From an uncultured Prevotella sp. (GTDB lineage: Bacteria; Bacteroidota; Bacteroidia; Bacteroidales; Bacteroidaceae), in NCBI GenBank assembly GCA_937895845.1, contig CALBLK010000077.1, positions 43,073 through 107,072 of the forward strand: 64,000 nucleotides of DNA. The letters are read 5' to 3'. Position 1 is the first letter of the stretch. Each line of letters begins with the position of its first letter. A model generated the notes under the pieces. That model saw nothing but the letters and a program-made list of their open reading frames with translations, was not told the origin of the DNA and did no database searches. Of this stretch, positions 24,160-33,931 are shown one piece after another. The position numbers and the translations under genes were made by a program.

Positions 24160-25815
24160 CTATTTCGGGGCAGGAGTCACACGAATCCAGTCAATGTCCA
24201 TAAAACCGACCACGCCCTTACCAGCCGGCTGTTCGGCCACAAACCCGAACTTGGCCCCTATCCACTTACCTTCCCTCATCTTGAACGTATCACCAACAGT
24301 GTTAAAGCGTTTGCCATCCAAACTGTATGCAAAGGTAACCAGCGCCTGCTCTCTGACTGTGAGACGCAGGTATATATCCTCATAGATAGCAGGGTCATAA
24401 TTGATTTTGTCTTTCTCTGTAGGTTTGAGTTCAGCCAGAACTTTTATATTCTCCTTTTTGTTCTTGTCCGCTCCCATACAAGTGAGCTGCTGCAACTGAA
24501 ACACACCCCCCACTCTTTTGACCACCAGCGCGGAGTAGTCACGCCCCATCATAATAAGTCCGCCATAATTGCCTGCCTGTTTAGCCGCCACCTTTACCTT
24601 TGCTGTTGCGGTAAAGGCATCGGCAGGTGTCTTCTGTAACAGCAAGTTAGGAGCCTCCCATAAGTTAACAAACTGTTCGCTGAGTTTATGGTTGTAAAGG
24701 CGGTAAAAGCCATAAGGGGTTGGCTGGCCGAAGCGCTGGTTGTAATTGGCATGCCACTGCCACTGAAGCCCAAGGCGAGGGCTGTCAAACTCGTCACTTT
24801 CCATTGGATTGACAATGACCGCCGAGGCGCTCTTAGGCTTACGGTAGGAGTAGTATGGTTCGCCGCAATACCCTTTTGATGGTACCTTGCCAATTATTGG
24901 CCAGTTATCCTTCCAAGTCACGGGCTGCAGATGAACGACGCGCCCGTAAGCCCCTTTGTCTTGGAAATGCAGGAACCAGTCCTCGCCATAAGCTGTGTGA
25001 ACCCATCCGCCTTGATGGGGGCCGTTAACCTTGGAACGCCCCTGTGCCATCACAGTCTTGCACTCATAGGGTCCAAACGGGCTTTTGGAACGCAGGGCTA
25101 ACTGCCAGCCAGAGGCAACACCGCCTGCAGGACACATTATCCAATACCACCCATCCCGCTTGTAAAACTTCGGCCCTTCAGCAGTGTGGTGAACGTTATT
25201 ACCATCAAAAACAATTACCGGATCACCTATGGCCCTGGTTCCGTCGGATGACAGTTCGCGGACAGACAGCACACTCTTCATATCGGCACGGCTGCCAGCC
25301 CATCCGTTAACAAGGTAACACCGTCCGTCGTCATCCCACAGAGGCGAAGTGTCAATCATACCTTTTCCTGGAATAACCAGAACCGGATTATCCCACTGCC
25401 CTGCGGGGTCTTTCGTCTTTACCATATAAACACCGTAGTCTGGGTCACCCCAATAAATGTAATATTCACCGTTGTGATAGCGGATACAAGGGGCCCAGAC
25501 TCCCATTCCGTGCGCCGGCTTGTCAAACACTTCTGCCGGGCACTGCCTCTTGAGAGCATGCCCCACTATTTCCCAGTTAACGAGATCTGTTGAGTGAAGG
25601 ACAGGAAGCCCTGGAATACAATTGAACGAACTGGCCGTCATATAATAGTCTTTTCCCGAAGCACCCACACACACATCTGGATCACTGTAATCTGCGTTAA
25701 TAACAGGGTTCGTGTAGGTGCCGTCACCATTGTCAGGCGACCACACTTGTGATTTGTACTGCGCCTGGCTTAACAAGGGCAACAAAGAAAACAGCAAGAT
25801 TGTTCTAAGTCTCAT
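24160..25815 (-). CDS. Secreted GH43-family glycoside hydrolase
   Basis: A 551-residue exported enzyme (signal peptide about residues 1-18, ending LSQAQ) likely acting on xylan or arabinan side chains in the periplasm or at the surface. The five-bladed propeller shows the three GH43 acids: base Asp in NADYSDPDVCVG, pKa-modulating Asp in GMIDTSPLWDDDG, and acid Glu in HHTAEGPKFYK. A C-terminal beta-sandwich of about 200 residues (from MESDEFDSPRLGLQWQWH) matches the xylosidase C-terminal module. Its start overlaps the stop of the next gene upstream by 4 bases (ATGA), so the two are translationally coupled. Exact substrate not determinable. Confidence 0.9.
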   Translation of the reverse strand: MRLRTILLFSLLPLLSQAQYKSQVWSPDNGDGTYTNPVINADYSDPDVCVGASGKDYYMTASSFNCIPGLPVLHSTDLVNWEIVGHALKRQCPAEVFDKPAHGMGVWAPCIRYHNGEYYIYWGDPDYGVYMVKTKDPAGQWDNPVLVIPGKGMIDTSPLWDDDGRCYLVNGWAGSRADMKSVLSVRELSSDGTRAIGDPVIVFDGNNVHHTAEGPKFYKRDGWYWIMCPAGGVASGWQLALRSKSPFGPYECKTVMAQGRSKVNGPHQGGWVHTAYGEDWFLHFQDKGAYGRVVHLQPVTWKDNWPIIGKVPSKGYCGEPYYSYRKPKSASAVIVNPMESDEFDSPRLGLQWQWHANYNQRFGQPTPYGFYRLYNHKLSEQFVNLWEAPNLLLQKTPADAFTATAKVKVAAKQAGNYGGLIMMGRDYSALVVKRVGGVFQLQQLTCMGADKNKKENIKVLAELKPTEKDKINYDPAIYEDIYLRLTVREQALVTFAYSLDGKRFNTVGDTFKMREGKWIGAKFGFVAEQPAGKGVVGFMDIDWIRVTPAPK

Positions 25816-26888
25816 GTATTGGTTATTTTAAGTTTATATTTGTTGCTATCATAACAAATTCTCATTACTTTAACTATGTCGTCGTCCTTGGGCGAAAAGT
25901 TCAGTGCGAGATGACCCATTGTACGCCTTAGGTTTATTTCCACACAAGGATGAAGCATAAATCCATTGCCGCCGGCCTTGGGGACGACCATCATATCCCC
26001 TCCGAAATAACCTTTGTAACCGCCTCCAAACAGCAATGAGGCCTCCTGGCATATTTTGCAACTTGTTGCAGCCAGCAGACTTTCGGGTATCCACCGGGTC
26101 AGCATCCCAATCTTTGTTTTCTCCGTTGCGAGCAGATTACCTGCATAGGCTCCGTTTCTTGTGTCAAAAAGAGACAGACCCAGATAGTCAACCTGCCCAT
26201 TGCCATTGCAGAAGAACTCCATGGCAAAGTCTTTTACCTTATTATAACAAGGTTCTACCATCACACACCCCTGCGATTTCAGTGTATGGCGTATCCATCC
26301 AGCCTGACTTTGGGTAATATTTCCGCGTTTTACAAATACAACGCCACGTCCGCTGCTGCTCCATGGAGCTTTGACAACCGAGTTTGGCCTGCCATTGAGT
26401 GCGTTTGTGATGTCCTTTTCGGTTTCACAAGCAACAACTTCACCTGTTGTGTCATCGGTTTGCAAGCGCCCCAAAAGTTCCGCTCCAGTGTTTCTATTTG
26501 AAAGACACCTCGTCCTGGCAAGTGCATTTATATGAGGCAAGGATTGTCCACCCACCCCATATCTTTGGAGTTCACAGTACAAAGCCCGATCCCACCCCCA
26601 GGCCTCAACGCGGTTAATTTTCAGGTTTCGCAGATTGTCACGGTTAAGAAAGACTCCCCTTACGGCGGCACCTATTCCCATCATGTTCAGTCTGGCAGCC
26701 ACCATTTCAGCATTTTTCCGAGCCAGCATACAGTCTTCAACAAGTACGGCATCACCACGTTCCGCCCAAAAAGCGGGAATAAACTCAAGGCTCTGCCGGA
26801 GTTGCCGCACAGCGTGAGGAGCGGTAAACCGCAAGGCGTTGGCAGCGAGTGCCAGGTCATGTTCCGGATTGAAGATATGTAATGTCAT
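25812..26888 (-). CDS. Uncharacterised cytosolic protein, ATP-grasp-like
   Basis: A 358-residue protein. I place the start at ATG 26888 (MTLHIFNPEHDLAL) because the longer frame to 26954 would begin upstream of the promoter box at 26924. It has no signal peptide. A central SVVKAPWSSSGRGVVFVKRG block and the later KGYFGGDMMVV and CVEINLRRTMGHLAL blocks look like the nucleotide- and metal-binding parts of an ATP-grasp ligase; I do not know a characterised member. It overlaps the GH43 gene by 4 bases, but whether they share a pathway is unclear. Confidence 0.7.
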   Translation of the reverse strand: MTLHIFNPEHDLALAANALRFTAPHAVRQLRQSLEFIPAFWAERGDAVLVEDCMLARKNAEMVAARLNMMGIGAAVRGVFLNRDNLRNLKINRVEAWGWDRALYCELQRYGVGGQSLPHINALARTRCLSNRNTGAELLGRLQTDDTTGEVVACETEKDITNALNGRPNSVVKAPWSSSGRGVVFVKRGNITQSQAGWIRHTLKSQGCVMVEPCYNKVKDFAMEFFCNGNGQVDYLGLSLFDTRNGAYAGNLLATEKTKIGMLTRWIPESLLAATSCKICQEASLLFGGGYKGYFGGDMMVVPKAGGNGFMLHPCVEINLRRTMGHLALNFSPKDDDIVKVMRICYDSNKYKLKITNT

Positions 26889-26923
26889 AGGAAACGGTAA
26901 GCGTTCTGCCCAAATTTCATTTG

Positions 26924-26931
26924 CAAAATTA
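26924..26931 (-). promoter_or_regulatory. Promoter of the ATP-grasp-like/GH43 pair
   Basis: TAATTTTG on the minus strand, 35 bases before the start at 26888. It decides against the longer reading frame. Confidence 0.5.
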
Positions 26932-26961
26932 CTCTTTTTTTTTATATTTTGCAATACAGAC

Positions 26962-26992
26962 TTTGCATTTTACAAAGAAAGTAGTATCTTTG
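26962..26992 (+). promoter_or_regulatory. Full Bacteroidota promoter of the DUF4143-type ATPase
   Basis: -33 TTTG (26962-26965) and -7 TATCTTTG (26985-26992) with a 19-base spacer, a near-ideal arrangement, 28 bases before the ATG. Confidence 0.7.
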
Positions 26993-27020
26993 CAGTTAAT
27001 TACAAAGAGACAGGAAGAGG

Positions 27021-28208
27021 ATGGAAGCTTTCTTCAGAACCCACACGTATCTTGTGGAGCACACAACAGCTCCGGTTCACCGCACCCTGATGGACGAGAT
27101 TGACTGGTCGCACCGCATGATTGGCATCAAGGGTACGCGTGGGGTTGGAAAAACAACATTACTCTTACAGTATGCCAAGGAAAATTTCGAGACAAGCGAC
27201 AAACGATGCCTGTATGTCAACATGAACAATTTCTATTTTCAAAGTCGTGGCATAGCTGATTTTGCCGGGGAGTTTTACAAGAACGGGGGAAGAGTGCTGC
27301 TGATAGACCAGGTGTTTAAGCAGCCAAACTGGAGTACAGAACTGCGAAAATGCTACGATAACTATCCGGGCTTGAAAATAGTGTTCACAGGATCCAGTGT
27401 GATGCGGCTGAAAGAAGAAAACCCCTCATTGAACGGCATTGTCCAAAGTTACAACTTGCGTGGATTTTCATTCAGGGAGTTTCTCAACCTCCAGACGGGC
27501 AGTAACTTCAGTCCATATACGCTGTCAGACATACTGCGTAACCACGAATACATAGTCAAGGAAATCCTGCCGAAAGTGTCACCAAACAACTATTTCAAGG
27601 ACTATCTGCACCATGGATTCTATCCGTTTTACCAAGAACACCGCAACTACTCGGAAAACCTCTTGAAGACGATGAACATGATGACAGAGGTTGACATCCT
27701 GCTCATTAAGCAAATTGAATTAAAATACCTCACAAAAATCAAGAAGCTATTCTATCTGTTGGCTGTCAACGGCCCAAAGGCGCCAAACATCAGCCAGCTG
27801 GCCAAAAACATCGAGACAAGCCGTGCCACGGTAATGAATTACATAAAGAATTTGGCTGACGCGCGACTAATCAATTTGATTTACCCCGTCGGACAGGAAT
27901 TTCCCAAAAAGCCGATAAAGATAATGATGCACAATTCCAACCTGATGTATGCCATTTATCCCATCCAGGTTGACACACAGGACATCATGGAGACATTCTT
28001 TGTGAACACTATGTGGAAAGACCACACTGTGAACCAAGGGGGGCATGACACGCACTATACGATCGATGGGAACTTGCAGTTCAAGGTGTGTGACGCGAAA
28101 GCCACAGCCAAGCAGCGCATAAGTCCGAACGTTATTTATGCCCGTTACAACACAGAGGTTGGCTGTGACAACCAAATACCCCTTTGGCTTTTCGGATTCC
28201 TCTACTAG
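27021..28208 (+). CDS. AAA+ ATPase with C-terminal DUF4143-like region
   Basis: A 395-residue protein of the archaeal-type ATPase/DUF4143 family. Walker A is GTRGVGKTTLL (about 36-46), Walker B VLLIDQVFK (Asp followed by Gln, where the family usually has Asp-Glu), sensor 1 VFTGSS. A winged-helix (NISQLAKNIETSRATVMNYIKNL) and the DUF4143-type end follow. Function in Bacteroidales is unknown; many near-identical paralogs often occur per genome. It stands alone with its own promoter. Confidence 0.85.
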   Translation: MEAFFRTHTYLVEHTTAPVHRTLMDEIDWSHRMIGIKGTRGVGKTTLLLQYAKENFETSDKRCLYVNMNNFYFQSRGIADFAGEFYKNGGRVLLIDQVFKQPNWSTELRKCYDNYPGLKIVFTGSSVMRLKEENPSLNGIVQSYNLRGFSFREFLNLQTGSNFSPYTLSDILRNHEYIVKEILPKVSPNNYFKDYLHHGFYPFYQEHRNYSENLLKTMNMMTEVDILLIKQIELKYLTKIKKLFYLLAVNGPKAPNISQLAKNIETSRATVMNYIKNLADARLINLIYPVGQEFPKKPIKIMMHNSNLMYAIYPIQVDTQDIMETFFVNTMWKDHTVNQGGHDTHYTIDGNLQFKVCDAKATAKQRISPNVIYARYNTEVGCDNQIPLWLFGFLY

Positions 28209-28289
28209 CAAACACTGCGCTTAATGCAACTGTAATAAATAACTTACTTCAAATACAAACGTTTTATTCATTAAACATATTTTATAACA

Positions 28290-31200
28290 ATGGCAAAAGA
28301 AAAAAAGTTTATCACTTGTGATGGTAACGAGGCCGCCGCTCATGTGAGCTATATGTTCTCTGAGGTTGCAGCCATCTACCCCATCACCCCGTCTTCTCCT
28401 ATGGCGGAGCATGTTGATGAGTGGGCCGCCCGTGGACGCAAGAACCTTTGGGGCCAAACCGTATCCGTACAGGAAATGCAGTCAGAAGGAGGTGCCGCTG
28501 GTGCTGTTCACGGCTCGCTTCAGGCTGGTGCGCTTACAACAACCTTTACGGCATCTCAAGGTCTGCTTCTGATGATCCCGAACATGTACAAGATAGCAGG
28601 CGAGCTGCTGCCCTGCGTGTTCGATGTGTCGGCAAGAACCTTAGCTTCACACTCACTCTGTATCTTTGGTGACCACCAGGATGTTATGGCTTGCCGTCAG
28701 ACAGGTTTTGCCATGTTGTGCGAGGGCTCCGTACAGGAAGTCATGGACATGACCGCAGTTGCCCATCTGTCCACGCTGAAAACTTGTGTTCCTTTCGTCA
28801 ACTTCTTTGATGGTTTCCGCACATCCCACGAGTACCATAAGATTGAGCTGATGGACCAGGAGGACATCCGTCCCCTCGTTGACGAGGGCGACGTGAAACG
28901 GTTCCGTGACCGCGCCCTGTCACCCGAGCGCCCTGTCACCCGTGGCACTGCCGAGAACCCAGAGACATTCTTCACCCATCGTGAGGCCTGCAACGAATAT
29001 TACGACAAAGTGCCAGAAGTTGTTGAAAGCTATCTGGGGGAAATAAGCAAGATTACCGGTCGTGAATACCACCTCTTCTCTTATTATGGCGCCAAAGATG
29101 CCGACCGCATGATTGTCCTTATGGGCAGTGCTTCTGAGGCCGCCCGCGAGGCTATCGACTATCTGAATGCCAACGGACAGAAAGTGGGTATGATCAGTGT
29201 TCACCTCTACCGTCCGTTCTCTGTAAAGCATCTGCTAGCCTCTGTACCCGCCTCTGTAAAGCGCATCGCAGTGCTTGACCGCACAAAGGAACCCGGAGCT
29301 GAGGGCGAGCCCTTGTATCTGGATGTCAAGAGTGCCTACTATGACGTAGAAAATCGTCCTCTCATTGTTGGAGGTCGCTACGGTCTCGGCTCTCACGACA
29401 CCACACCGGCACAAATCATCTCAGTATTCAACAACCTGGCTTTGCCTGAGCCCAAGAATCACTTTACTGTTGGTATCGTTGACGACGTGACATTTACCAG
29501 TCTGCCCGCAGTAGAGGAAATGGCTCTTGGCGGGAAAGGGATGTTCGAAGCCAAGTTCTTCGGACTTGGTGCCGACGGAACTGTCGGTGCCAACAAGAAC
29601 TCCGTGAAAATCATTGGCGACAATACTGACAAATACTGCCAGGCCTATTTCTCCTATGACTCAAAGAAATCGGGTGGCTTCACCTGCTCCCACCTGCGTT
29701 TCGGTGACACGCCAATCCGTTCTACCTACTTGGTGAACACGCCTAATTTCGTGGCATGCCATGTGCAGGCGTATCTCCACATGTACGATGTGACACGTGG
29801 CTTGCAGAAGAACGGAACATTCCTGCTGAACACAATCTTTGACGGAGAGGAACTGGTAAACTTTATCCCCAACAAGGTAAAGCGCTATTTCGCACAAAAC
29901 AACATCACTGTTTACTATATCAACGCCACGAAGATAGCGCAGGAGATTGGTCTCGGCAACCGTACCAACACTATTCTCCAGTCTGCTTTCTTCCGCATAA
30001 CAGGCGTGATACCTGTTGACCTGGCTGTTGACAAGATGAAAGCTGCCATTGTCAAGTCATACGGCAAGAAGGGCGAGGATGTTGTGAACATGAACTACGC
30101 AGCCGTTGACCGCGGTGGTGAATACAAGCAGCTGACCATTGACCCGGCATGGGCCAACCTTGCTGATGATGTTAAGGCAGAAGATGACGCTCCCGCATTT
30201 GTCAAGGAGCTTGTCCGTCCTATCAACGCACAGGCTGGCGACCTGCTCAAGGTTTCTGACTTTGTAAACCACGATACGGTTGATGGGTCATGGGCTGTTG
30301 GCACTGCCGCCTACGAAAAGCGCGGTGTAGAAGCTTTTGTTCCAGAATGGAATTCTGAGAACTGTATCCAGTGCAACAAATGTGCATATGTCTGTCCTCA
30401 TGCCGCTATCCGTCCTTTTGTTCTGACAGACGATGAACTGAAAGGATTTGATGGCACGACACTCGAGATGAAAGCCCCCGCAGCCATGAGGGGTATGCAC
30501 TTTGTGATAGAGCCGTCCGTTCTCGACTGTCTCGGTTGCGGCAACTGTGCTGACGTATGCCCGGGAAACCCGAAGAAGGGCAAGGCCCTTTCAATGGTTC
30601 CGTTCAACCCCGATGCCGAGGAAATGAAGAAAGAGGCTGCAAACTGGGATTACCTTGTAAAGAATGTCAAGAGCAAGCAAGACCTTGTAGACATAAAGAG
30701 CAATGTGAAGAACTCTCAGTTTGCCCAGCCGCTCTTTGAGTTCTCTGGAGCCTGCTCCGGCTGCGGCGAGACACCCTATGTCAAGTTGATTTCCCAGCTC
30801 TTCGGTGACCGCGAGATGATTGCCAACGCAACGGGATGTTCATCCATTTACTCCGCTTCTATTCCTTCAACGCCTTACTGCACAAACGACAAGGGACAGG
30901 GACCGGCCTTTGACAACTCCTTGTTCGAGGATTTCTGTGAGTTTGGTATGGGTATGGTGCTCGGCAACAAGAAGATGAAAGAGCGTGTGGTGATGCTGCT
31001 CAACCAAATGATAGAGAGTGACAAGACATCGGAGGCCTACAAAGAAGCAGCCCGCGAATGGATTGCTGCCAAGGATGATGCTGAAGGTTCAAAGGCAGCT
31101 GCTGCCAAGCTGAAGCCACTGATTGCCGAGAGCGCAGCCAAGGGTTGCCCCATTTGCAAGGAACTTCAGACACTTGACCACTACCTTATCAAGCGCAGCC

Positions 31201-31868
31201 AGTGGATTATCGGTGGCGATGGCGCTTCTTATGACATTGGTTACGGCGGTCTTGACCATGTGATTGCAAGTGGCGAGGATGTAAATATCTTCGTTCTTGA
31301 CACAGAAGTTTACTCTAATACAGGCGGACAAGCCTCTAAGGCCACACCGCTTGGTGCCATCGCTCAGTTTGCTGCACGAGGCAAGCGCATCCGCAAGAAA
31401 GACCTCGGTCTGATTGCAACGACCTATGGCTATGTGTATGTAGCCCAGATAGCAATGGGTGCTGACCAGGCTCAGTGCCTCAAGGCCATCCGTGAGGCAG
31501 AGGCTTATCACGGTCCGTCTCTCATTATCGCGTACGCACCCTGTATCAACCATGGCCTGAAGGCCAAGGGCGGCATGGGCAAGAGCCAGGCCGAAGAGGC
31601 CAAGGCCGTTGAGTGTGGCTACTGGCATCTGTGGCGTTTCAACCCACAGCTGGCCGAAGAGGGCAAGAATCCATTCTCACTCGACTCAAAAGAGCCCGAC
31701 TGGAGCAAATTCCACGATTTCCTCATGGGTGAGGTTCGCTACCTGTCTGTAAAGAAGGCTTACCCCAATGAGGCCGAAGAGTTGTTTGCAAAGGCCGAAG
31801 AGATGGCCAAGAAACGCTACCAAAGCTATGTCCGTCAGACCAAGATGGACTGGAGTAACGAGGAATAA
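28290..31868 (+). CDS. nifJ: Pyruvate:ferredoxin (flavodoxin) oxidoreductase
   Basis: Single-chain 1192-residue enzyme that oxidises pyruvate to acetyl-CoA and CO2 and reduces ferredoxin, the central anaerobic pyruvate step. Domains run in the usual order: N-terminal pyrimidine-binding domain (YPITPSSPMAEHVDEW), the domain II and CoA regions, two 4Fe-4S clusters (CIQCNKCAYVCP near residue 691 and CLGCGNCADVCP near 747), and the C-terminal TPP domain (GDGASYDIGYGG near 976 and NTGGQASKATPLG). All cluster cysteines are present. Length is normal. Confidence 0.97.
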   Translation: MAKEKKFITCDGNEAAAHVSYMFSEVAAIYPITPSSPMAEHVDEWAARGRKNLWGQTVSVQEMQSEGGAAGAVHGSLQAGALTTTFTASQGLLLMIPNMYKIAGELLPCVFDVSARTLASHSLCIFGDHQDVMACRQTGFAMLCEGSVQEVMDMTAVAHLSTLKTCVPFVNFFDGFRTSHEYHKIELMDQEDIRPLVDEGDVKRFRDRALSPERPVTRGTAENPETFFTHREACNEYYDKVPEVVESYLGEISKITGREYHLFSYYGAKDADRMIVLMGSASEAAREAIDYLNANGQKVGMISVHLYRPFSVKHLLASVPASVKRIAVLDRTKEPGAEGEPLYLDVKSAYYDVENRPLIVGGRYGLGSHDTTPAQIISVFNNLALPEPKNHFTVGIVDDVTFTSLPAVEEMALGGKGMFEAKFFGLGADGTVGANKNSVKIIGDNTDKYCQAYFSYDSKKSGGFTCSHLRFGDTPIRSTYLVNTPNFVACHVQAYLHMYDVTRGLQKNGTFLLNTIFDGEELVNFIPNKVKRYFAQNNITVYYINATKIAQEIGLGNRTNTILQSAFFRITGVIPVDLAVDKMKAAIVKSYGKKGEDVVNMNYAAVDRGGEYKQLTIDPAWANLADDVKAEDDAPAFVKELVRPINAQAGDLLKVSDFVNHDTVDGSWAVGTAAYEKRGVEAFVPEWNSENCIQCNKCAYVCPHAAIRPFVLTDDELKGFDGTTLEMKAPAAMRGMHFVIEPSVLDCLGCGNCADVCPGNPKKGKALSMVPFNPDAEEMKKEAANWDYLVKNVKSKQDLVDIKSNVKNSQFAQPLFEFSGACSGCGETPYVKLISQLFGDREMIANATGCSSIYSASIPSTPYCTNDKGQGPAFDNSLFEDFCEFGMGMVLGNKKMKERVVMLLNQMIESDKTSEAYKEAAREWIAAKDDAEGSKAAAAKLKPLIAESAAKGCPICKELQTLDHYLIKRSQWIIGGDGASYDIGYGGLDHVIASGEDVNIFVLDTEVYSNTGGQASKATPLGAIAQFAARGKRIRKKDLGLIATTYGYVYVAQIAMGADQAQCLKAIREAEAYHGPSLIIAYAPCINHGLKAKGGMGKSQAEEAKAVECGYWHLWRFNPQLAEEGKNPFSLDSKEPDWSKFHDFLMGEVRYLSVKKAYPNEAEELFAKAEEMAKKRYQSYVRQTKMDWSNEE

Positions 31869-31913
31869 TCCCATGTGTAACCTTGTGCATGTATAAGGCT
31901 GCATGACAGCTAT

Positions 31914-31957
31914 AAAGGTGGCGAGTTGGAACATACCAATTCGCCACCTTTCTTTTT
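31914..31957 (+). terminator. Terminator of the pyruvate:ferredoxin oxidoreductase gene
   Basis: Arms AAAGGTGGCGAGTTGG (31914-31929) and CCAATTCGCCACCTTT (31936-31951, one G-T pair) followed by CTTTTT. Confidence 0.85.
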
Positions 31958-31968
31958 ACCCCCCCCCT

Positions 31969-32080
31969 CTCGGTCATTTGCACTCGTCCCGGGTTGCAGT
32001 TTGTTTCGGATTGCTTGTAACGGAAGTGCTAAAGCCATGGCAGACTATGGCGAAACGCTGACGGACGGAGAGATACCGAA
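31969..32080 (+). repeat. Dispersed intergenic repeat, copy D
   Basis: Starts TCGGTCATTTGCACTCGTCC, continues with GGGTTGCAGTTTGTTTCGGA, GGAAGTGC, then CATGG and ACTATGGC. It aligns with copy C (minus strand) over its first 60 bases and with copy E for about 100 bases. Confidence 0.65.
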
Positions 32081-32214
32081 AAAAACGGCGACAAGAGGCG
32101 GAAAAGCAGGGAACATACCAATGATATTGTCTGTTTCGGCCTGACAACCGATTGGGTTGCTATACCTATTTATATCTGTCTGAGCCGGATTTGTCACACT
32201 TTATGCACAAAAAG

Positions 32215-32246
32215 TTTGGAAATGTGCATGAGATGATATACCTTTG
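32215..32246 (+). promoter_or_regulatory. Promoter of the acyl-CoA synthetase pair
   Basis: -33 TTTG (32215-32218) and -7 TACCTTTG (32239-32246) with a 20-base spacer, 23 bases before the first start codon. Confidence 0.65.
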
Positions 32247-32269
32247 CACATAATTTTAATGACTGTGCA

Positions 32270-33928
32270 ATGAATCATTACGAGAATTTCAACGCTTATA
32301 TTGAAAGAAGCATTGTTAATAATTGGGACAAGGATGCCCAGACAGACTATAAAGGCATCACGCTCCAATACCATGATGTGGCTCGCAAGATAGAAAAGCT
32401 CCATATACTTTTTGAACACAGTGGTCTCGCCAAAGGAGACAAGGTAGCCATCTGCGGGCGCAACAGTGCGCATTGGGCCGTTGCCTTTTTCGCTATATTA
32501 ACCTATGGGGCAGTGGCTGTACCTATTCTACATGAATTTAATGCAGACCAGATTCACAACATTGTAAACCATAGCGAGGCCAAGCTGCTCTTTGTTGGCG
32601 ATGTGGTTGTGAAGACCGTTGTGCCAGATGTCATGCCCAGGCTTGAGGGCATCATCAACATTCCCGACTATTCACTTAAAATATCACGTTCGGAAAAGCT
32701 GACCTATGCCCGCGAGCATCTGAACGAGCTCTTTGGCCGCCGCTACCCTCGTGCCTTCCGCAAAGAGCATGTTAGCTATCATCATGCACAGCCAGAGGAA
32801 CTGGCCATAATAAATTACACAAGCGGGACAACTGGTTTTTCCAAGGGCGTGATGCTCCCTTACCGTGCACTTTGGGGGAACCTTGACTTTTGCCTCAAGG
32901 CTATCGGCAGCAAAATTGCAGTGGGCAGCAATGTATTGAGCATCCTCCCCATGGCCCACATGTACGGCATGGCGATAGAGTTTATTTTTCCATTCTGCCA
33001 TGGCTGCCATCTGTTCTTCCTCACACGCTTGCCATCACCGGCTGTCATTGTCCAGGCGTTTGCTGATGTCAAGCCAGCCATTGTCATCAGTGTCCCCCTT
33101 GTTGTTGAAAAGATTGTTCGCAAGCTCATCTTCCCACGCGTGCAAACCAATGGAGTAAAGCTGCTGTTGGGCATGCCTGTCATCAGCAAGAAAGTCAGGC
33201 AGCGCATCTGCGAACAGGTAATCAAGGTTTTTGGAGGGCGGGCTTATGAGGTCATTGTGGGCGGAGCGCCGCTAAACCAAGAGGTTGAGCAGTTTCTGAA
33301 AAGCATCGACTTCCCGATAACCATGGGGTATGGGGCAACTGAATGTGCGCCTCTCATTACATTCAGCGACTATAAAGATTTTGTGTCTGGCAGCTGTGGA
33401 ACACCTGTCAGCCACATGGATGTGAAGATTCTCAGCAGCGACCCTCAGCATATAGCCGGCGAGATTGTCGCTCGCGGCGTAAACACAATGCTGGGATATT
33501 ACAAAAACCCGGAAGCCTCCGCACAGGCACTTGACAAGGATGGATGGTACCACACGGGCGACCTCGGCACAATGAGCGAGGACGGCCATGTATTTATCCG
33601 CGGACGGATTAAGAACATGCTTCTTGGCGCAAACGGACAGAATGTTTACCCTGAAGAGATTGAAGACAAGCTCAACTCGATGGCGCTTATATCCGAAAGT
33701 ATCGTTATCCAGCGCCACAACAAGCTCGTTGGTCTTGTTCACCCTGACTATGAGGGCGCACACGACCTTGGCTTCAGTGACGAAGACCTGCTGAACATCA
33801 TGGAGCAAAACCGCCGTGATCTCAACCTCCAAATGCCCGCTTACTGCAACCTGTCAGCCGTTGAGCTATACAAGGAAGAGTTTGAAAAGACACCCAAAAA
33901 GAGTATCAAAAGATATTTATACAAATAA
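32270..33928 (+). CDS. AMP-dependent acyl-CoA synthetase, copy 1
   Basis: A 552-residue adenylate-forming enzyme, probably a long-chain fatty acid--CoA ligase. The AMP-binding P-loop is INYTSGTTGFSKGVM (about 180-194), the motif YGATECAPLI lies near 350, and the hinge and C-terminal lobe carry GWYHTGDLG and the catalytic Lys in KTPKKSIKRYLYK. A close paralog starts 3 bases after its stop, and the two are alike from end to end, so this is a tandem duplication. Substrate chain length cannot be told from sequence. Confidence 0.88.
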   Translation: MNHYENFNAYIERSIVNNWDKDAQTDYKGITLQYHDVARKIEKLHILFEHSGLAKGDKVAICGRNSAHWAVAFFAILTYGAVAVPILHEFNADQIHNIVNHSEAKLLFVGDVVVKTVVPDVMPRLEGIINIPDYSLKISRSEKLTYAREHLNELFGRRYPRAFRKEHVSYHHAQPEELAIINYTSGTTGFSKGVMLPYRALWGNLDFCLKAIGSKIAVGSNVLSILPMAHMYGMAIEFIFPFCHGCHLFFLTRLPSPAVIVQAFADVKPAIVISVPLVVEKIVRKLIFPRVQTNGVKLLLGMPVISKKVRQRICEQVIKVFGGRAYEVIVGGAPLNQEVEQFLKSIDFPITMGYGATECAPLITFSDYKDFVSGSCGTPVSHMDVKILSSDPQHIAGEIVARGVNTMLGYYKNPEASAQALDKDGWYHTGDLGTMSEDGHVFIRGRIKNMLLGANGQNVYPEEIEDKLNSMALISESIVIQRHNKLVGLVHPDYEGAHDLGFSDEDLLNIMEQNRRDLNLQMPAYCNLSAVELYKEEFEKTPKKSIKRYLYK

Positions 33929-33931
33929 CCT

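Larger units (their letters stand above)
31869..32269. other. 401-base gap: terminator, repeat copy D, promoter
   Basis: The gap between the oxidoreductase and the first acyl-CoA synthetase holds a strong terminator, a C-run (31960-31967), a long copy of the dispersed repeat and a promoter. The 72-codon frame at 31926-32144 crosses the terminator and the repeat and is not credible as a gene. Confidence 0.6.
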
